A stretch of 55,475 nt of DNA, from NCBI GenBank assembly GCA_938003745.1, contig CALKXS010000098.1, positions 1 through 55,475 of the forward strand, in the 5' to 3' direction. Below, piece after piece: positions 52,678-55,475 of the stretch (position 1 is its first letter; each line of letters starts with the position of its first letter). Source of the DNA: an uncultured Algibacter sp. (GTDB lineage Bacteria > Bacteroidota > Bacteroidia > Flavobacteriales > Flavobacteriaceae). A program made the translations under genes and the position numbers. A model generated the notes under the pieces. That model did no database searches, was not told where the DNA came from, and saw only the letters and a program-made list of their open reading frames with translations.

Positions 52678-54765
52678 TTATTCTTCTTCTCCAGTTGCAT
52701 CAACGATTTCTTTAGTAATATTTTTATCGATAGGTTTTTCTAACCATTTCAAACCTTCATCTATATATACTGGGACTTGCCAATTTGAAATATCATCTTC
52801 AGGGAAGGACATTACATCAAATGCAAAATTAGTTTTTGCGCTTGAACTTGTAGGTGCTAGTTCAAATGGAGTTTCAGAATTTAAAGTCTCAAGAGTCTTA
52901 ACCTTTGCGAAACTAAAAAGGTTTTTCACATTTTTCTCCTCGCCTTTATCGTCGGTGTAATTTGATTTTAAAAGATCCAGATTCGTGTTAATAAAAGCTT
53001 CCTCAAAGCTTCTACCTACAATACCGTTTTCAGTTGTTTGATATGCTACTCTAACAATATTATTTTCAATTTTATTCTTTTCCTCACAAGCGATAAGTTC
53101 TGTGATTTTAGACTTTTTGGGAATCCAATCCTTCAGTGTGTGATTAGATGTTAATTCTCCATCTATACCACCATTGACTTCACATCGTTCTCCATTTACA
53201 GAATCTACAGAATCTATATCTGTCACAACCAGTGTTTTTAGCTTTAAAAACTCTAATATTTCCTTAAATTTATGCGTATATGCACCGCCTACTTCAAGAA
53301 TTGACACATACTGAGTGGAAAGTCCAGGAGCCGATTTGAAGATGAGTTGGGGCATTAGCATACGTTCTGTAGTGCCTTCAACGATAATTACTTTGTCTGA
53401 AAAAAACAAGTCAGATTTGTGTAGGGTCAAATACTGTTTTAAAAATCTTGCGGTTTGTTTTTCATTTGAAATTTCAAGAGTATTAAAGTCTTGTACCTCA
53501 ATACCGCTATCAATTCTATTAAAGTATCGAATTCTTTTAAAACCTTTGTCAGAATCAATTCCCGCTTCAGATAGAATATGTGAAGAGTGCGATGTAATTA
53601 ACAATTGGACGTGTATATTGTCTTTCTTAGCTTCTTCAAGAATACCTTTGATCTGGCTAATAAACACTTGTTGCATCTGCGGATGCATATGCGCTTCAGG
53701 TTCTTCAATAAGTACAGTAAGGAATTCTGAAACTTTATCTTCTTTTGCATTTCGGAAACGCTGGATAAAACTAGCAAGCTCTAATACCATATAAATAAGA
53801 TTACTATAGCCTAATCCATTATAACTTTCCGGTAGATTAATTTCCTCTTGCTTGTAATAATATTTGATATTATTTCTTATAACTGCCTCGGAATCAAATT
53901 CTGAATCTATAGTAATTGGAGGTATCACGATAGGAGTCTTTGCTCCAAATTTTCCAAGATCGACTAGAATCTTTTTTAAAACAACATCATATTTCTCTTT
54001 AAGGTCAATAGATACTTCTTTAAGCTTATCTTCAACAGCCTTAACATTGGCATCTGTTTTATCGCGCTCATTATAATATTTAGAAAAACCTAGTGCGAGT
54101 GTTTTGTTCTTATCATTCTTTTTATCATCTAAGATTCTCAAAGCTTTGATATCTTCAAAAGAAACTATCTTTTTTATCTTTTCTTTGAAACCTAATTCAA
54201 TTTCACGCTGGTAGTCGGACTTAACATCTTTAGCATAACAGCGTAACCTATAAAAAGTATTTAAATTTTCTTTGAAATATGGAATCAAAGTGATCTTTTT
54301 ATCTTCTCTGTTATTGAACATTTTTAATAACCCTAACGTATTTATAGGTTCATAGGATAACAAAACACAAGCATCATTTCTCTCCTCGTCTAAATCTGTG
54401 ATAAACTCACTTAACTCTGTTAATGAGTCTTTTAATTTATCGTAGTGAAATTCAATTTGAAGTTGAATCTTAGGAAAACGTTTCTGAATATCTATTTCAA
54501 TAGTCTCTTTGTTCTCATCCGTTATCTCAGGAACGAGAGTCTTTTCAAACTCTATATTCAATTCTTTAAATAGAGAATATGAGGATTGAGAAAAGTCTTC
54601 AAAAGATAAAGAATCGTCGTTGGATGTAAGCATTTTAATTACTTCAAGAAGTGATGTCTTTCCTGTATTATTTCTTCCAACAATTAATGTAATATCATCT
54701 TCTAAATTAATAGACGTATCTGCTAATAATCTAAAAAATCTAACCTGTATATTCTTGATTCTCAT
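52678..54765 (-). CDS. gajA: GajA-like OLD-family ATPase-TOPRIM nuclease
   Basis: A 695-aa class 2 OLD nuclease. The ABC-type ATPase has Walker A GRNNTGKTSLLE (30-41), Walker B VLIEEPEAHMHP near 353 and the H-loop LITSHSSHI. The TOPRIM nuclease has KVIIVEGTTERML near 460 and LVVTDIDSVD near 513, carrying the metal-binding Glu and Asp residues. In Gabija this protein nicks phage DNA when nucleotides are depleted. It is longer than the 578-aa reference by a C-terminal region. It starts the leftward operon gajA-gajB-43aa-243aa. Confidence 0.87.
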   Translation of the reverse strand: MRIKNIQVRFFRLLADTSINLEDDITLIVGRNNTGKTSLLEVIKMLTSNDDSLSFEDFSQSSYSLFKELNIEFEKTLVPEITDENKETIEIDIQKRFPKIQLQIEFHYDKLKDSLTELSEFITDLDEERNDACVLLSYEPINTLGLLKMFNNREDKKITLIPYFKENLNTFYRLRCYAKDVKSDYQREIELGFKEKIKKIVSFEDIKALRILDDKKNDKNKTLALGFSKYYNERDKTDANVKAVEDKLKEVSIDLKEKYDVVLKKILVDLGKFGAKTPIVIPPITIDSEFDSEAVIRNNIKYYYKQEEINLPESYNGLGYSNLIYMVLELASFIQRFRNAKEDKVSEFLTVLIEEPEAHMHPQMQQVFISQIKGILEEAKKDNIHVQLLITSHSSHILSEAGIDSDKGFKRIRYFNRIDSGIEVQDFNTLEISNEKQTARFLKQYLTLHKSDLFFSDKVIIVEGTTERMLMPQLIFKSAPGLSTQYVSILEVGGAYTHKFKEILEFLKLKTLVVTDIDSVDSVNGERCEVNGGIDGELTSNHTLKDWIPKKSKITELIACEEKNKIENNIVRVAYQTTENGIVGRSFEEAFINTNLDLLKSNYTDDKGEEKNVKNLFSFAKVKTLETLNSETPFELAPTSSSAKTNFAFDVMSFPEDDISNWQVPVYIDEGLKWLEKPIDKNITKEIVDATGEEE

Positions 54766-54908
54766 AAACTTCTTTTAAACCCTACAAGTTAAAAAACATT
54801 CGCACCTACTCAAGTGAAAACTAAAGTAAATCTTCTATAAACTTTTTGTAAATAAATTAAAAAACAACTTTTAGTAGTTTGCCTGTCAAACAATTCGGCA
54901 TTAGCCCA

Positions 54909-55361
54909 ATGAAAAAGACAGCACACGATTATCACGATTTACAGCAAAGTATAGATTCCTTAATTGGGAAATTTGGACTTCAAAAAACCATTGAGGTTAT
55001 TGATAGTCTAACCAGTAATACAGAGCTTACCACACAAGACAAAGAGAAAGTAAAACTTCTTCTCGTTTTTATTATTTCTCAGAGCATTGAAGTCTTTGAT
55101 TTAAAAGAAGAAAACTTCTACACCAGCAGCGTTCAAGAGTATCGTGAAGCGCGTATGTCCTGTTATTATTTACTCAAGAAATATACAGATTCTAGTTATG
55201 CCAAGATTGGCGAGAGTTTTAACCAATCTAAACGTGCCATTCTTTACAACTATCACAAGTGCGATGAGATTCTTTCCATCCCACAATTCTACAAACCTTT
55301 TGTAGAAAAATTCAAAATCCTCGAAAACAACATCATCAATTTTATTGCAAAATTGAACTAA
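54909..55361 (+). CDS. DnaA domain IV-like HTH protein, 150 aa
   Basis: ATG at 54909 preferred over TTG at 54879 (which adds ten residues). After a helical N-terminal part (DLQQSIDSLIGKFGLQKTIE), residues about 90-130 read REARMSCYYLLKKYTDSSYA followed by KIGESFNQSKRAILYNYHKC, the pattern of the DnaA C-terminal DNA-binding domain (R..AMYLLR..T..S...IG..F..R.H..V). The ATPase domain is absent. It is the first backbone gene after the Gabija-like island and could bind an element origin. Confidence 0.65.
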   Translation: MKKTAHDYHDLQQSIDSLIGKFGLQKTIEVIDSLTSNTELTTQDKEKVKLLLVFIISQSIEVFDLKEENFYTSSVQEYREARMSCYYLLKKYTDSSYAKIGESFNQSKRAILYNYHKCDEILSIPQFYKPFVEKFKILENNIINFIAKLN

Positions 55362-55365
55362 GCCT

Positions 55366-55475
55366 ATGCAAGACAAAATCGCTCAAGAGGTACAAGATGC
55401 CCTTACCGCAACTCCAGAAGAAATCAATTTTGAACAACTTCAAAACGAAGATAGTAGTCCGCTTAACCAACCTGT
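55366..55475 (+). CDS. Start of a further backbone gene, cut by the window edge
   Basis: ATG at 55366, four bases after the previous stop; 36 codons visible (MQDKIAQEVQDALTATPEEI ...), acidic and helical. Too short to assign. Confidence 0.55.
   Translation, partial: MQDKIAQEVQDALTATPEEINFEQLQNEDSSPLNQP

Larger units (their letters stand above)
17682..55475. mobile_element. Integrated element at tRNA-Arg, right end outside the window
   Basis: The region begins at the tRNA with a serine recombinase and its regulators and carries replication/regulatory-type genes, a methylase, a Strawberry-notch-like helicase, a hipBA pair, a type I restriction system and a Gabija-like system. No second copy of the tRNA 3' end was found, so the other attachment site is not in view. 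No relaxase, coupling ATPase or mating-channel gene is seen; the missing part may hold them. It could be an integrative conjugative element, a mobilisable island or a phage-plasmid-like element. The base composition of the helicase and restriction genes is visibly richer in GC than the chromosomal part. Confidence 0.8.

Noticed and set aside
17682-55475. Second attachment site, conjugation genes, CRISPR arrays or rRNA
   Set aside because: Scanned for by eye and not found. The tRNA 3' end is not repeated; no regular repeat-spacer pattern is present.

Overview
The window comes from a Bacteroidota chromosome, almost certainly Flavobacteriaceae. The evidence is an AT-rich backbone, many TAnnTTTG (-7) promoter boxes in place of E. 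coli-type promoters, almost no Shine-Dalgarno sites, a T9SS C-terminal sorting domain, a Rho with a long basic disordered insertion, and family-typical genes (DUF4293, the DUF1599/DoxX pair, folP-cdaA). No species can be named from the sequence alone.

Positions 1-17.6 kb are ordinary chromosome: rho, a DUF4293 membrane protein, an FKBP-type isomerase, a YfcE-type phosphoesterase, truA with an ABC exporter, a folP-to-cdaA operon (c-di-AMP synthase), then DUF1599, a DoxX-like protein, a DppB-like permease, a TlpA-like thioredoxin, tpiA, prmA and clpS. This part carries visible decay: two IS1595-like transposase remnants, a T9SS-sorted protein split by an in-frame TAG, two adjacent small genes each off by one base in an A/T run, and a Crp-type regulator without its DNA-binding half.

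At 17,643 a tRNA-Arg(ACG) marks the junction with an integrated element that runs to the right edge (at least 37.8 kb, far end not in the window). A large serine recombinase reads out of the element into the tRNA, so its last codons are antisense tRNA. It heads a leftward control operon (coiled-coil HTH regulator, 92-aa protein, one or two tiny ORFs, recombinase). A shared control region with two near-identical operator-like sites separates this from rightward genes.

The element backbone reads rightward: a winged-helix replication/regulatory-type protein, two small proteins, a GT-B-like protein, an adenine-methylase-like protein, a 1,419-aa Strawberry-notch-like helicase, a CobS/MoxR-type AAA+ ATPase, then (after an interruption) a set of unrecognised proteins and a protein with a DnaA domain IV-like helix-turn-helix. 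Cargo sits between backbone genes: hipBA plus a DUF4365 protein (24.2-26.8 kb); a leftward type I restriction-modification operon that runs directly into five extra genes (35.6-46.8 kb); and a leftward Gabija-like pair followed by two unrecognised small genes (49.9-54.8 kb). No conjugation genes are seen, so transfer ability is not shown by this window.

The most interesting candidates are: (1) the five-gene tail of the type I operon, which combines a PD-(D/E)XK-like nuclease, a protein that looks like a divergent HhH-GPD (DNA glycosylase fold) protein, a DUF3800 protein and two unknowns; (2) the extended Gabija operon; (3) a 14-bp palindrome GCTTTCGCGAAAGC found exactly four times (plus three near copies) inside element genes and not seen in the chromosomal part; and (4) the overlap of recombinase gene, tRNA and tRNA terminator at the attachment site.
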